A stretch of DNA of 64,000 bases. It comes from Antedon mediterranea (taxonomy: Eukaryota > Echinodermata > Crinoidea > Comatulida > Antedonidae). Both the position numbers and the translations under genes were made by a program. This document shows positions 12,877 to 28,100 of the stretch, one piece after another. Position 1 is the stretch's first letter. Every line of letters starts with the position of its first letter. Under the pieces are notes generated by a model. That model was not told the DNA's origin. It saw only the letters and a program-made list of their open reading frames with translations, and did not search any database. Where the stretch lies: NCBI RefSeq assembly GCF_964355755.1, contig NC_092673.1, forward strand, positions 10,175,001-10,239,000, read 5' to 3'.

Positions 12877-13100
12877 AGATCAGCGAGAGAGAGATAGATA
12901 GATCAGCGAGAGAGAGATAGATCAGCGAGGGAGAGATAGATAGATCAGCGAGATAGAGATAGATCAGCGAGAGAGAGATAGATAGATCAGCGAGAGAGAG
13001 ATAGATAGATCAGCGAGAGAGAGATAGATCAGCGAGAGAGAGAGATAGATAGATCAGCGAGAGAGATATAGATCAGCGAGAGAGAGATAGATAGATCAGT
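12877..13100. repeat. Short GATA/GAGA repeat cluster
   Basis: About ten units of the type GATAGATCAGCGAGAGAGA, the same repeat as the large array starting near 14617. It is separated from that array by 0.5 kb of unique DNA and the ~187-bp satellite. Confidence 0.95.
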
Positions 13101-13610
13101 ACTTGCCTTTACGACGCCTGAGGGAATATACACTTGTGGAATAGAGATTGGAATGTTCCATTCATCGCAAATCAATACATTTGTATAAACGTATATTAAA
13201 TGTATCAAAATAGCATTTTTTAAGGAAAATCGGCCTGTCTTCAACATTATGATGCTGTACTCGAACTGTTCAACCGGTTTTCAGCTATTAAAAACAATTA
13301 TCGTAGGAGGAGATAGGAAAATGCGAAGTGTCCTCGTATTATTGTATGCGGGTATTTTTCAATTTGACATCATCATTAGACAGTGTATACCACGATCAGA
13401 AAACACCCTGTTTGGGGCAAATCGTTGAACCTAAATTCGTTTTAATCGTCAATAACTAATTATCGAACTCAATTTAATTAGTAAACAGAGTTACATCAGG
13501 TGGTTAAAATCAGTACCGAAAGTACGAACCAACTTTATATACCATCGAGTAAACATTCTAGAAATAACGCTCGATTTAACGATTTTTGCCCTTACGTAAA
13601 TTTATATATA
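13101..13610. other. Unique spacer, no gene seen
   Basis: About 500 bp of AT-rich, apparently single-copy DNA between the small GAGA cluster and the ~187-bp satellite. A 72-codon open frame on the minus strand runs in from the neighbouring repeat and is not credible. Confidence 0.5.
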
Positions 13611-14617
13611 GATTCTATAATTATCCTATAATATTGCCAGTTATGTACATATTATATTGTGCTAACATCATCTTATAGAGACATAGTAACTAGTTATGTC
13701 AAAAAGTAAAAGGGTTGAAAAATGAAAATTAAATAATTATGCTATAATATTGCCATTTATGCAAATATATTGTGCTAACATCATCTTATATAGCCATAGT
13801 AACTAGTTATGTCAAAAAATAAAAGGGTCGAAATTTTGCCATTTTCCGAAAATTTCCGTTCAGGGGACGACAGGAATTTTTTCGAAAAGTAACCAAAATG
13901 TCTACCATTTAAAATTCGAAAATTATGCTATAATATTGCCATTTATGCAAATATATTGTGCTAACATCATCTTATAGAGCCAGAGTAACTAGTTATGTCA
14001 AAAAATAAAAGGTTTGAAATTTGGCAATTTTTGCAAAAATTTCCCTGCGGGGGACCATAGGAATTTTATCGAAAAATGACTAAAATTTCCACTTTTTCAA
14101 ATTCAAAAATTATGCTATAATATTGCCATTTATGCACATATATTGTGCTGACATCATCTTATAGAGCCATAGCAACTACTTATGTCAAAATATAAAAGGG
14201 TCGAAAATGGCTAAAATTTTCCACTTTTTAAAATTAAATAATTATGCTATAATTTTGCCATTTATGGACATATATTGTGTTAACATCATCTTATAGAGCC
14301 ATCGTAACTAGTTATGTCAAAAACTAAAAGGGTCAACATTTTGCCAATTTTCGAAAATTTTACTCTGGGGGACCATAGGATTTTTTTAAAAAAGGGCCAA
14401 AATTTCAAATTTTTTAAATTCTATAATTATGCTATAATATTGCCATTTATGCAAATATATTGTGTTAACATCATCTTATAGAGCCATAGTAACTAGTTAT
14501 GTCAAAAAATAAAAGGGTCGAAATTTGGAAATTTTTCGAAACATTTTCCTGCTGGGGACCACAGGAATTCTTTCGAAAAATGACCAAATTTTCCACCTTT
14601 TAAAATTCAAAAATTAG
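13610..14617 (+). repeat. ~187-bp satellite, left flank of the GAGA block
   Basis: About six units, mostly 185-189 bp with one shortened to ~127 bp. Shared blocks are AATTATGCTATAATATTGCC, ACATCATCTTATAGAGCC, AGTAACTAGTTATGTCAAA and a GGGGACC block followed by a TTTCGAAAAATG block. The reverse complement of the same unit forms the right flank of the GAGA block at 42030-43735, so the two flanks face each other. Confidence 0.93.
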
Positions 14618-16071
14618 AGATAGATCAGCGAGAGAGAGATAGATCAGTGAGAGAGAGATAGATCAGCGAGAGACAGAGAGATAGATCAGCGACAGAGAGG
14701 AGAGATAGATCAGCGAGAGAGAGATAGATCAGCGAGAGAGAGAGATAGATCAGCGAGAGACAGATAGATCAGCTAGAGAGAGATAGATCAGCGAGAGACA
14801 GATAGATCAGCGAGAGAGATAGATCAGCGAGAGAGAGATAGATCAGCGAGAGAGAGATAGATCAGCGAGAGAGAGATAGATCAGCGAGAGAAAGAGATAG
14901 ATCAGCGAGAGAGAGAGATAGATCAGAGAGAGAGATAGATCAGCGAGAGAGAGAGAGAGAGAGAGATCAGCGAGAGAGAGATAGATCAGCGAGAGAGAGA
15001 GAGAGAGAGATCAGCGAGAGAGAGATAGATCAGCGAAAGAGATAGATCAGCGAGAGAGAGAGAGATCAGCGAGAGAGATAGATCAGCGAGAGAGATAGAT
15101 CAGCGAGAGAGAGATAGATCAGCGAGAGAGAGAGAGATAGATCAGCGAGAGAGAGAGAGAGATCAGCGAGAGAGAGATAGATCAGCGAGAGAGAGAGAGA
15201 GAGATAGATCAGCGAGAGAGAGATAGATCAGGGAGAGAGAGAGATAGATCAGCGAGAGAGAGATGGATCAGCGAGAGAGAGATAGATCGGCGAGAGAGAG
15301 ATAGATCAGCGAGAGAGAGATAGATCAGCGAGAGCGGGATAGATCAGCGAGAGAGAGAGATAGATCAGCGAGAGAGAGATAGATCAGCGAGAGAGAGAGA
15401 GAGAGAGAGATCAGCGAGAGAGAGATAGATCAGCGAGAGAGATAGCTCAGCGAGAGAGAGAGAGATCAGCGAGAGAGATAGATCAGCGAGAGAGAGAGAT
15501 AGATCAGCGAGAGAGATAGATCAGCGAGAGAGAGATAGATCAGCGAGAGAGAAAGAGATAGATCAGCGAGAGAGAGAGAGAGAGAGAGATCAGCGAAAGA
15601 GAGATAGATCAGCGAGAGAGAGAGAGATAGATCAGCGAGAGAGAGATAGATCAGCGAGAGAGAGAGAGATAGATCAGCGAGAGAGAGATGGATCAGCGAG
15701 AGAGAGATAGATCGGCGAGAGAGAGATAGATCAGCGAGAGAGAGATAGATCAGCGAGAGCGGGATAGATCAGCGAGAGAGAGAGATAGATCAGCGAGAGA
15801 GAGATAGATCAGCGAGAGAGAGATAGATCAGCGAGAGAGAGAGATAGATCAGCGAGAGAGAGATAGATCAGCGAGAGAGAGATAGATCAGCGAGAGAGAT
15901 CAGCGAAAGAGAGAGAGATAGATCAGCGAGAGAGAGATAGATCAGCGAGAGAGAGAGATAGATCAGCGAGAGAGAGATAGATAGATCAGCGAGAAAGAGA
16001 GATAGATCAGAGAGAGAGAGAGATAGATCAGCGAGAGAGAGAGAAAGAGAGATCAGCGAGAGAGAGATAGA

Positions 16072-16135
<64 letters not shown>

Positions 16136-19100
16136 TCAGCGAGAGAGAGAGAGAGAGAGAGATCAGCGAGAGAGATAGATCAGCGAGAGAGAGAGAGAGA
16201 GATAGATCAGCGAGAGAGAGATAGATCAGTGAGAGAGAGAGATCAGCGAGAGAGAGAAAGATCAGCGAGAGAGAGAGATAGATCAGCGAGAGAAAGATAG
16301 ATCAGCGAGAAAGAGATATAGATCAGCGAGAGAGAGATAGATCAGCGCGAGAGAGAGAGATAGATCAGCGAGAGAGAGAGAGATAGATCAGCGAGAGAGA
16401 GATAGATCAGCGAGAGCGAGATAGATCAGCGAGAGAGGGAGAGATAGATCAGCGAGAGAGAGATAGATTAGCGAGAGAGAGATAGATCAGCGAGAGAGAG
16501 AGAGATCAGCGAGAGAGAGATAGATCAGCGAGAGAGAGATAGATCAGCGAGAGAGAGATAGATCAGCGAGAGAGAGATAGATCAGCGAGAGAGAGATAGA
16601 TCAGCGAGTGAGAGAGATAGATCAGCGAGAGAGAGAGATAGATCAGCGAGAGAGATATAGATCAGCGAGACAGAGATAGATCAGCTAGAGAGAGAGATAG
16701 ATTAGCGAGAGAGAGAGAGAGAGAGATCAGCGAGAGAGAGATAGTTCAGCGAGAGAGAGAGATAGATCAGCGAGAGAGAGATAGATCAGCGAGAGAGAGA
16801 GAGATTAGCGAGAGAGATAGATCAGCGAGGGAGAGAGAGATAGATAGATCAGCGAGAGAGATAGATCAGCGAGAGAGAGATAGATCAGCGAGAGAGAGAG
16901 AGAGATAGATCAGCGAGAGAGAGAGAGATAGATCAGCGAGAGAGAGTGATAGATCAGCAAGAGAGAGATAGATCAGCGAGAGAGAGATAGATCAGCGAGA
17001 GAGAGATAGATCAGCGAGAGAGAGATAGATCAGCGAGAGAGAGATAGATCAGCGAGAGAGATAGATCAGCGAGAGAGAGAGATAGATCAGCGAGAGAGAG
17101 AGAGATAGATCAGCGAGAGAGAGAGATAGATCAGCGAGAGAGAGAGAGATAGATCAGCGAGAGAGAGAGAGATCAGCGAGAGAGAGATAGATCAACTAGA
17201 GAGAGATAGAACAGCGAGGGAGATAGATCAGCGAGAGAGAGATAGATCAGCGAGAGAGAGATGGATCTGCGAGAGAGAGATAGATCAGCGAGAGAGAGAT
17301 AGATCAGCGCGAGAGAGAGAGATAGATCAGCGAGAGAGAGATAGATCAGCGAGAGAGATAGATCAGCGAGAGAGGGAGAGATAGATCAGCGAGAGAGAGA
17401 TAGATTTGCGAGAGAGAGATAGATCAGCGGGGGAGAGTTAGATCAGCGAGAGAGAGATAGATCAGCGAGAGAGAGACAGATCAGCGAGAGAGAGATAGAT
17501 CAGTGAGAGAGAGAGAGAGATCAGCAAGAGAGAGATAGATCAGCGAGAGAGAGAGAGATAGATCAGCGAGAGAGAGATAGATAAGCGAGAGAGAGATAGA
17601 TCAACTAGAGAGAGATAGAACAGCGAGGGAGATAGATCAGCGAGAGAGAGATAGATCAGCGCGAGAGAGAGAGAGATAGATCAGCGAGAGAAAGATAGAT
17701 CAGCGAGAGAGATAGATCAGCAAGAGAGAGAGATAGATCAGCGAGAGAGAGATAGATCAGCGAGAGAGATAGATCAGCGAGAAAGATAGAGATAGATCAG
17801 CGAGAGAGAGAGATAGATCAGCGAGAGAGAGAGAGAGATAGATCAGTGAGAGATAGAGATAGATCAGTGAGAGAGAGAGAGAGATAGATCAGCGCGAGAG
17901 AGAGATAGATCAGCGAGAGAGAGTGATAGATCAGCAAGAGAGAGAGAGAGATCAGCGAGAGAGAGATAGATCAGCGAGAGAGAGAGAGATAGATCAGCGA
18001 GAGAGAGATAGATAAGCGAGAGAGAGATAGATCAACTAGAGAGAGATAGAACAGCGAGGGAGATAGATCAGCGAGAGAGAGATAGATCAGCGAGAGAGAG
18101 ATGGATCTGCGAGAGAGGGATAGATCAGCGAGAGAGAGATAGATCAGCGCGCGAGAGAGAGAGATAGATCAGCGAGAGAAAGATAGATCAGCGAGAGAGA
18201 TAGATCAGCAAGAGAGAGAGATAGATCAGCGAGAGAGAGATAGATCAGCGAGAGAGATAGATCAGCGAGAAAGATAGAGATAGATCAGCCAGAGAGAGAG
18301 AGAAAGATCAGCGAGAGAGAGATAGATCAGCGAGAGAGATATAGATCAGCGAGAGAGATAGATCAGCGAGAGAGAGATAGATCGGCGAGAGAGAGATAGA
18401 TCAGCGAGAGAGAGATAGATCAGCGAGAGAGAGAGATAGATCAGCGAGAGTGAGATAGATCAGCGAGAGAGAGAGATAGATCAGCGAGAGAGAGATAGAT
18501 CAGCGAGAGAGATAGATCAGCGAAAGAGAGATAGATCAGCGAGAGAGAGATAGATCAGAGAGTGAGAGATAGATCAGCGAGTGAGAGATAGATCAGCGAG
18601 AGAGAGATAGATCAGCGAGAGAGAGATAGATCAGCGAGAGAGAGATAGATCAGCGAGAAAGAGATAGATCAGCGAGATAGTGATAGATCAGCGAGAGAGT
18701 TAGATCAGCGAGAGAGAGATAGATCAGCGAGAGAGAGATAGATCAGCGAGAGAGAGAGATAGATCAGCGAGAGAGAGATAGATCAGCGAGAGAGATAGAT
18801 CAGCGAGAAAGATAGAGATAGATCAGCGAGAGAGAGAGATAGATCAGCGAGAGAGAGAGAGAGATAGATCAGTGAGAGATAGAGATAGATCAGTGAGAGA
18901 GAGAGAGAGAGATAGATCAGCGCGAGAGAGAGATAGATCAGCGAGAGAGAGTGATAGATCAGCAAGAGAGAGAGAGAGATCAGCGAGAGAGAGATAGATC
19001 AGCGAGAGAGAGAGAGATAGATCAGCGAGAGAGAGATAGATAAGCGAGAGAGAGATAGATCAACTAGAGAGAGATAGAACAGCGAGGGAGATAGATCAGC

Positions 19101-22100
19101 GAGAGAGAGATAGATCAGCGAGAGAGAGATGGATCTGCGAGAGAGGGATAGATCAGCGAGAGAGAGATAGATCAGCGCGCGAGAGAGAGAGATAGATCAG
19201 CGAGAGAAAGATAGATCAGCGAGAGAGATAGATCAGCAAGAGAGAGAGATAGATCAGCGAGAGAGAGATAGATCAGCGAGAGAGATAGATCAGCGAGAAA
19301 GATAGAGATAGATCAGCCAGAGAGAGAGAGAAAGATCAGCGAGAGAGAGATAGATCAGCGAGAGAGATATAGATCAGCGAGAGAGATAGATCAGCGAGAG
19401 AGAGATAGATCGGCGAGAGAGAGATAGATCAGCGAGAGAGAGATAGATCAGCGAGAGAGAGAGATAGATCAGCGAGAGTGAGATAGATCAGCGAGAGAGA
19501 GAGATAGATCAGCGAGAGAGAGATAGATCAGCGAGAGAGATAGATCAGCGAAAGAGAGATAGATCAGCGAGAGAGAGATAGATCAGAGAGTGAGAGATAG
19601 ATCAGCGAGTGAGAGATAGATCAGCGAGAGAGAGATAGATCAGCGAGAGAGAGATAGATCAGCGAGAGAGAGATAGATCAGCGACAAAGAGATAGATCAG
19701 CGAGATAGTGATAGATCAGCGAGAGAGTTAGATCAGCGAGAGAGAGATAGATCAGCGAGAGAGAGATAGATCAGCGAGAGAGAGAGATAGATCAGCGAGA
19801 GAGAGATAGATAATCGAGAGAGCGATAAATCAGCGAGAGAGAGAGATAGATCAGCGAGAGAGAGATAGATCAGCGAGAGAGAGATATATCTGCGAGAGAG
19901 AGATAGATCAGCGAGAGAGAGATAGATCAGCTAGAGAGAGATAGATCAGCGAGAGAGAGATAGATCAGCGAGTGAGAGATAGATCAGCGAGACAGAGATA
20001 GATCAGCGAGAGAGAGATAGATCAGCGAGAGAGAGATAGATCAGCGAGAGAGAGATAGATCAGCGAGAGAGATAAATCAGCGAGAGAGAGATAGATCAGC
20101 GAGAGAGAAATAGATCAGCGAGAGGGAGATAGATCAGCGAGAGAGAGATAGATCAGCGAGAGAGAAATAGATCAGCGAGAGAGATAGATCAGCGAGAGAG
20201 AGATAGAGAGATAGATCAGCGACAGAGAGAGATAGATCAGCGACAGAGAGAGATAGATCAGCGACAGAGTGAGATAGATCAGCGACAGAGAGAGATAGAT
20301 CAGCGACAGAGAGAGATAGATCAGCGACAGAGAGAGATAGATCAGCGAGAGAGAGCTAGAGATAGATCAGCGACAGAGAGCTAGAGATAGATCAGCGAGA
20401 GAGAGATAAATCAGCGAGAGAGAGAGATAGATCAGTGAGAGATAGAGATAGATCAGCGAGAGAGACAGAGAGAGATAGATCAGCGCGAGAGAGAGATAGA
20501 TCAGCGAGAGAGAGTGATAGATCAGCAAGAGAGAGATAGATCAGCGAGAGAGAGATAGATCAGCGAGAGAGAGAGATAGATCAGCGAGAGAGAGATAGAT
20601 CAGCGAGAGAGAGATAGATCAGCGAGAGAGAGATAGATCAACTAGAGAGAGATAGAACAGCGAGGGAGATAGATCACCAAGAGAGAGATAGATCAGCGAG
20701 AGAGAGATGGATCTGCGAGAGAGAGATAGATCAGCGAGAGAGAGATAGATCAGCGCGAGAGAGAGAGAGAGATAGATCAGCGAGAGAAAGATAGATCAGC
20801 GAGAGAGATAGACCAGCGAGAGAGAGATAGATCAGCGAGAGAGAGATAGATCAGCGAGAGAGATAGATCAGCGAGAGAGAGAGAGAAAGATCAGCCAGAG
20901 AGAGAGAAAGATCAGCGAGAGAGAGATAGATCAGCGAGAGAGATATAGATCTGCGAGAGAGAGATAGATCAGCGAGAGAGAGATAGATCGGCGAGAGAGA
21001 AATAGATCAGCGACAGAGAGATAGATCAGCGAGAGAGAGATAGATCAGCGAGAGAGAGTGATAGATTAGCAAGAGAGAGAGATAGATCAGCGAGAGAGAG
21101 ATAGATCAGCGAGAGAGAGATAGATCAACGAGAGAGATAGATCAGCGAGAGAGAGATAGATCAGCGAGAAAGAGATAGATCAGCGAGTGAGAGATAGATC
21201 AGCGAGTGAGAGATAGATCAGCGAGAGAGAGATAGATCAGCGAGAGAGAGATAGATCAGCGAGAAAGAGATAGATCAGCGAGAGAGAGATAGATCAGCGA
21301 GAGAGTTAGATCAGCGAGAGAGATTGATCAGCGAGAGAGATAAATCAGAGAGAGAGAGATAGATCAGCGAGAGAGATAGATCAGCGAGAGAGAGATAAAT
21401 CAGCGAGAGAGAGAGATAGATCAGCGAGAGAGAGATAGATCAGCGAGAGAGAGAGATATATCTGCGAGAGAGAGAAAGATCAGCGAGAGAGAGATAGATA
21501 AGCGAGAGAGAGATAGATCAGCTAGAGAGAGATAAATCAGCGAGAGAGAGATAGATCAGCGAGTGAGAGATAGATCAGCGAGAGAGAGATAGATCAGCGA
21601 GAGAGAGATAGATCAGCGAGAGAGAGATAGATCAGCGAGAGAGAGAGATAGATCAGCGAGAGAGATAGATAATCGAGAGAGAGATAAATCAGAGAGAGAG
21701 AGAGATAGATCAACGAGAGAGATAGATCAGCGAGAGAGAGATAGATCAGCGAGAGAGATAGATCAGCGAGAGAGAGATAGAGAGATAGATCAGCGACAGA
21801 GAGAGATAGATCAGGGACAGAGAGAGATAGATCAGCGACAGAGAGAGATAGATCAGCGACAGAGGAAGATAGATCAGCGACAGAGAGAGATAGATCAGCG
21901 ACAGAGAGAGATAGATAAGTGACAGAGAGAGATAGATCAGCGAGAGAGAGCTAGAGATAGATCAGCGACAGAGAGCTAGATATAGATCAGCGAGAGAGAG
22001 ATAGATCAGCGCGAGAGAGAGATAGATCAGTGAGAGATAGAGATAGATCAGCGAGAGAGAAAGAGAGATAGATCAGCGCGAGAGAGAGATAGATCAGCGA

Positions 22101-25100
22101 GAGAGAGTGATAGATCAGCAAGAGAGAGAGATAGATCAGCGAGAGAGAGATAGATCAGCGAGAGAGAGAGAGAGATAGATCAGCGAGAGAGAGATAGATC
22201 AGCGAGAGAGAGATAGATCAACTAGAGAGAGATAGAACAGCGAGGGAGATAGATCAGCGAGAGATAGATAGATCAGCGAGAGAGAGATGGATATGCGAGA
22301 GAGAGATAGATCAGCGAGAGAGAGACAGATCAGCGCGAGAGAGAGAGAGAGATAGATCAGCGAGAGAAAGGTAGATCAGCGAGAGAGAGATGGATCTGCG
22401 AGAGAGAGATAGATCAGCGAGAGAGAGAGATAGATCAGCGAGAAAGAGAAAGAGAGATAGATCAGCGAGAGAAAGATAGATCAGCGAGAAAGAGATAGAT
22501 CAGCGAGAGAGAGAGATGGATCAGCGAGAGAGAGATAGATCAGCGAGAGAGATAGATCAGCGAGAGAAAGATAGATCAGCCAGAGAGAGAGAAAGATCAG
22601 CGAGAGAGAGATAGATCAGCGAGAGAGATATAGATCCGCGAGAGAGAGATAGATCAGCGAGAGAGAGATAGATCAGCGAGAGAGAGAGATAGATCAGCGA
22701 GAGAAAGAGAGAGATAGATCAGCGAGAGAAAGAGAGAGATAGATCAGCGAGAGAGAGATAGATCAGCGAGAGAGAGATAGATCAGCGAGAGAGAGAGAGA
22801 TAGATCAGCGAGAGAGAGAGTGATAGATCAGCGAGAGAGAGATAGATCAGCGAGAGAGAGATAGATCAGCGAAAGAGAGAAAGATCAGCGAGAGAGATAT
22901 AGATCAGCGAGAGAGAGATAGATCAGCGAGAGAGAGAGATAGATCAGCGAGAGAGAGAGATAGATCAGCTAGAGAGAGATAAATCAGCGAGAGAGAGATA
23001 GATCAGCGAGTGAGAGATAGATCAGCGAGAGAGAGATAGATCAGCGAGAGAGAGATAGATCAGCGAGAGAGAGATAGATCAGCGAGAGAGAGAGATAGAT
23101 CAGCGAGAGAGATAGATAATCGAGAGAGAGATAAATCAGAGAGAGAGAGAGATAGATCAACGAGAGAGATAGATCAGCGAGAGAGAGATAGATCAGCGAG
23201 AGAGATAGATCAGCGAGAGAGAGATAGAGAGATAGATCAGCGACAGAGAGAGATAGATCAGGGACAAAGAGAGATAGATCAGCGACAGAGAGAGATAGAT
23301 CAGCGACAGAGGAAGATAGATCAGCGACAGAGAGAGATAGATCAGCGACAGAGAGAGATAGATAAGTGACAGAGAGAGATAGATCAGCGAGAGAGAGCTA
23401 GAGATAGATCAGCGACAGAGAGCTAGATATAGATCAGCGAGAGAGAGATAGATCAGCGCGAGAGAGAGATATATCAGTGAGAGATAGAGATAGATCAGCG
23501 AGAGAGAAAGAGAGATAGATCAGCGCGAGAGAGAGATAGATCAGCGAGAGAGAGTGATAGATCAGCAAGAGAGAGAGATAGATCAGCGAGAGAGAGATAG
23601 ATAAGCGAGAGAGAGAGAGAGATAGATCAGCGAGAGAGAGATAGATCAACTAGAGAGAGATAGAACAGCGAGGGAGATAGATCAGCGAGAGATAGATAGA
23701 TCAGCGAGAGAGAGATGGATATGCGAGAGAGAGATAGATCAGCGAGAGAGAGATAGATCAGCGCGAGAGAGAGAGAGAGAGATAGATCAGCGAGAGAAAG
23801 GTAGATCAGCGAGAGAGAGATGGATCTGCGAGAGAGAGATAGATCAGCGAGAGAGAGAGATAGATCAGCGAGAGAGAGAGAGAGAGAGATAGATCAGCGA
23901 GAGAAAGATAGATCAGCGAGAAAGAGATAGATCAGCGAGAGAGAGAGATGGATCAGCGAGAGAGAGATAGATCAGCGAGAGAGATAGATCAGCGAGAGAA
24001 AGATAGATCAGCCAGAGAGAGAGAAAGATCAGCGAGAGAGAGATAGATCAGCGAGAGAGATATAGATCCGCGAGAGAGAGATAGATCAGCGAGAGAGAGA
24101 TAGATCAGCGAGAGAGAGAGATAGATCAGCGAGAGAAAGAGAGAGATAGATCAGCGAGAGAAAGAGAGAGATAGATCAGCGAGAGAGAGATAGATCAGCG
24201 AGAGAGAGATAGATCAGCGAGAGAGAGAGAGATAGATCAGCGAGAGAGAGAGTGATAGATCAGCGAGAGAGAGATAGATCAGCGAGAGAGAGATAGATCA
24301 GCGAAAGAGAGAAAGATCAGCGAGAGAGATATAGATCAGCGAGAGAGAGATAGATCAGCGAGAGAGTTAGATCAGCGAGAGAGAGATATATCAGCGAGAG
24401 AGAGATAGATCAGCGAGAGAGAGAGATAGATCAGCGAGAGAGAGGTAGATCAGCGAGAGAGAGATAGATAAGTGAGAGAGAGATAGATCAGCGAGAGAGA
24501 GATAGATCAGCGAGAGAGAGCTAGATCAGCGAGAGAGAGATAGATAAGCGAGAGAGAGACAGATCAGCGAGAGAGATAGATCAGCGAGAGAGAGATAGAT
24601 CAGCGAGAGAGAGATAGATCAGCGAGAGAGAGAGAGAGATAGATCAGCGAGAGAGAGAGATAGATCAGCGAGAGAGAGAGATAGATCAGCGAGAGAGAGA
24701 TAGATCAGTGAGAGAGATAGATCAGCGAGAGAGAGATAGATCAGCGAGAGAGAGAGAGAGATAGATCAGCGAGAGAGAGAGAGATAGATCAGCGAGAGAG
24801 AGTGATAGATCAGCAAGAGAGAGATAGATCAGCGAGAGAGAGATAGATCAGCGAGAGAGAGATAGATCAGCGAGAGAGAGAGATAGATCAGCGAGAGAGA
24901 GATAGATCAGCGAGAGAGATAGATCAGCGAGAGAGAGAGATAGATCAGCGAGAGAGAGAGAGATAGATCAGCGAGAGAGAGAGATAGATCAGCGAGAGAG
25001 AGAGAGATAGATCAGCGAGAGAGAGAGAGATCAGCGAGAGAGAGATAGATCAACTAGAGAGAGATAGAACAGCGAGGGAGATAGATCAGCGAGAGAGAGA

Positions 25101-28100
25101 TAGATCAGCGAGAGAGAGATGGATCTGCGAGAGAGAGATAGATCAGCGAGAGAGAGATAGATCAGCGCGAGAGAGAGAGATAGATCAGCGAGAGAGAGAT
25201 AGATCAGCGAGAGAGATAGATCAGCGAGAGAGGGAGAGATAGATCAGCGAGAGAGAGATAGATTTGCGAGAGAGAGATAGATCAGCGGGGGAGAGTTAGA
25301 TCAGCGAGAGAGAGATAGATCAGCGAGAGAGAGACAGATCAGCGAGAGAGAGATAGATCAGCGAGAGAGAGAGAGAGATCAGCGAGAGAGAGATAGATCA
25401 GCGAGAGAGAGAGAGATAGATCAGCGAGAGAGAGATAGATAAGCGAGAGAGAGATAGATCAACTAGAGAGAGATAGAACAGCGAGGGAGATAGATCAGCG
25501 AGAGAGAGATAGATCAGCGCGAGAGAGAGAGAGATAGATCAGCGAGAGAAAGATAGATCAGCGAGAGAGATAGATCAGCAAGAGAGAGAGATAGATCAGC
25601 GAGAGAGAGATAGATCAGCGAGAGAGATAGATCAGCGAGAAAGATAGAGATAGATCAGCGAGAGAGAGAGATAGATCAGCGAGAGAGAGAGAGAGATAGA
25701 TCAGTGAGAGATAGAGATAGATCAGTGAGAGAGAGAGAGAGATAGATCAGCGCGAGAGAGAGATAGATCAGCGAGAGAGAGTGATAGATCAGCAAGAGAG
25801 AGAGAGAGATCAGCGAGAGAGAGATAGATCAGCGAGAGAGAGAGAGATAGATCAGCGAGAGAGAGATAGATAAGCGAGAGAGAGATAGATCAACTAGAGA
25901 GAGATAGAACAGCGAGGGAGATAGATCAGCGAGAGAGAGATAGATCAGCGAGAGAGAGATGGATCTGCGAGAGAGGGATAGATCAGCGAGAGAGAGATAG
26001 ATCAGCGCGCGAGAGAGAGAGATAGATCAGCGAGAGAAAGATAGATCAGCGAGAGAGATAGATCAGCAAGAGAGAGAGATAGATCAGCGAGAGAGAGATA
26101 GATCAGCGAGAGAGATAGATCAGCGAGAAAGATAGAGATAGATCAGCCAGAGAGAGAGAGAGAAAGATCAGCGAGAGAGAGATAGATCAGCGAGAGAGAT
26201 ATAGATCAGCGAGAGAGATAGATCAGCGAGAGAGAGATAGATCGGCGAGAGAGAGATAGATCAGCGAGAGAGAGATAGATCAGCGAGAGAGAGAGATAGA
26301 TCAGCGAGAGTGAGATAGATCAGCGAGAGAGAGAGATAGATCAGCGAGAGAGAGATAGATCAGCGAGAGAGATAGATCAGCGAAAGAAAGATAGATCAGC
26401 GAGAGAGAGATAGATCAGAGAGTGAGAGATAGATCAGCGAGTGAGAGATAGATCAGCGAGAGAGAGATAGATCAGCGAGAGAGAGATAGATCAGCGAGAG
26501 AGAGATAGATCAGCGAGAAAGAGATAGATCAGCGAGATAGTGATAGATCAGCGAGAGAGTTAGATCAGCGAGAGAGAGATAGATCAGCGAGAGAGAGATA
26601 GATCAGCGAGAGAGAGAGATAGATCAGCGAGAGAGAGATAGATAATCGAGAGAGAGATAAATCAGAGAGAGAGAGATAGATCAGCGAGAGAGATAGATCA
26701 GCGAGAGAGAGATAAATCAGCGAGAGAGAGAGAGATAGATCAGCGAGAGAGAGATAGATCAGGGAGAGAGAGATAGATCTGCGAGAGAGATAGATCAGCG
26801 AGAGAGAGAGATAGATCAGCGAGAGAGAGATAGATCAGCGAGAGAGAGAGATAGATCAACGAGAGAGAGAGAGATAGATCAGCGAGAGAGAGATAGATCA
26901 GCGAGAGAGAGATAGATCAGCGAGAGAGAGATAGATCAGCGAGAGAGAGAAAGATCAGCGAGAGAGCGATAGATCAGCGAGAGAGATAGATCAGCGAGAG
27001 AGAGATACATCAGCGAGAGATAGATAGATCAGCGAGAGAGAGATAAATCAGCGAGAGAGATAGATAGATCAGCGAGAGAGAGAGAGATAGATCAGCGAGA
27101 AAGAGAGAGATAGATCAGCGAGAGATAGATAGATCAGCGACAGAGAGATAGATAGATCGAGAGAGAGATAGATCAGCGAGAGAGAGATAGATCAGCGAGA
27201 GATAGATAGATCAGCGAGAAAGAGATAGATAGATCAGCGAGAGAGAGATAGATAGATCAGCGAGAGAGAGATAAATAGATCAGCGAGAAAGAGATAGATA
27301 GATCAGCGAGAGAGAGATAGATAGATCAGCGAGAGGCAGATAGATAGATCAGCGAGAGACAGATAGATAGATCAGCGAGAGAGAGATAGATAGATCAGCG
27401 AGAGAGAGAGAGATAGATCAGCGAGAAAGAGAGAGATAGATCAGCGAGAGTGAGATAGATCAGCGAGAGAGATAGATCAGCGAGAGAGAGATAAATCAGC
27501 GAGATAGAGATAGATCAGCGAGAGAGAGATAGATCAGCGAGAGAGAGATAGATCAGCGAGAGAGAGATAGACCAGCGAGAGAGAAATAGATCAGCGAGAG
27601 AGAGAGATAGATAGATCAGCGAGAGAGAGGTAGATAGATCAGCTAGAGAGAGATAGATAGATCAGCGAGAGAGAGAAAGATAGATCAGCGAGAGGCAGAT
27701 AGATCAGCGAGAGACAGATAGATAGATCAGCGAGAGAGAGATAGATCAGCGAGAGAGATAGATCAGCGAGAGAGAGATAAATCAGAGAGAGTGAGATAGA
27801 TCAGCGAGAGAGATAGATCAGCGAGAGAGAGATAGATCAGCGAGATAGAGATAGATCAGCGAGAGAGATAGATCAGCGAGAGAGATAGATCAGCGAGAGA
27901 GAGATAGACCAGCGAGAGAGAGATAGATCAGCTGAGAGAGATAGATAGATCAGCGAGAGGGAGATAGATCAGCGAGAGAGAGATGGATCTGCGAGAGAGA
28001 GATAGATCAGCGAGAGAGAGATAGATCAGCGAGAGAGGGATAGATCAGCGAGAGAGAGATAGATCAGCGAGAGCGAGATAGATAGATCAGCGAGAGAGAG

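Noticed and set aside
18783-23649. Leu/Ser-rich minus-strand open frames that look like membrane proteins
   Set aside because: They are the GATA/GAGA repeat read on the other strand.
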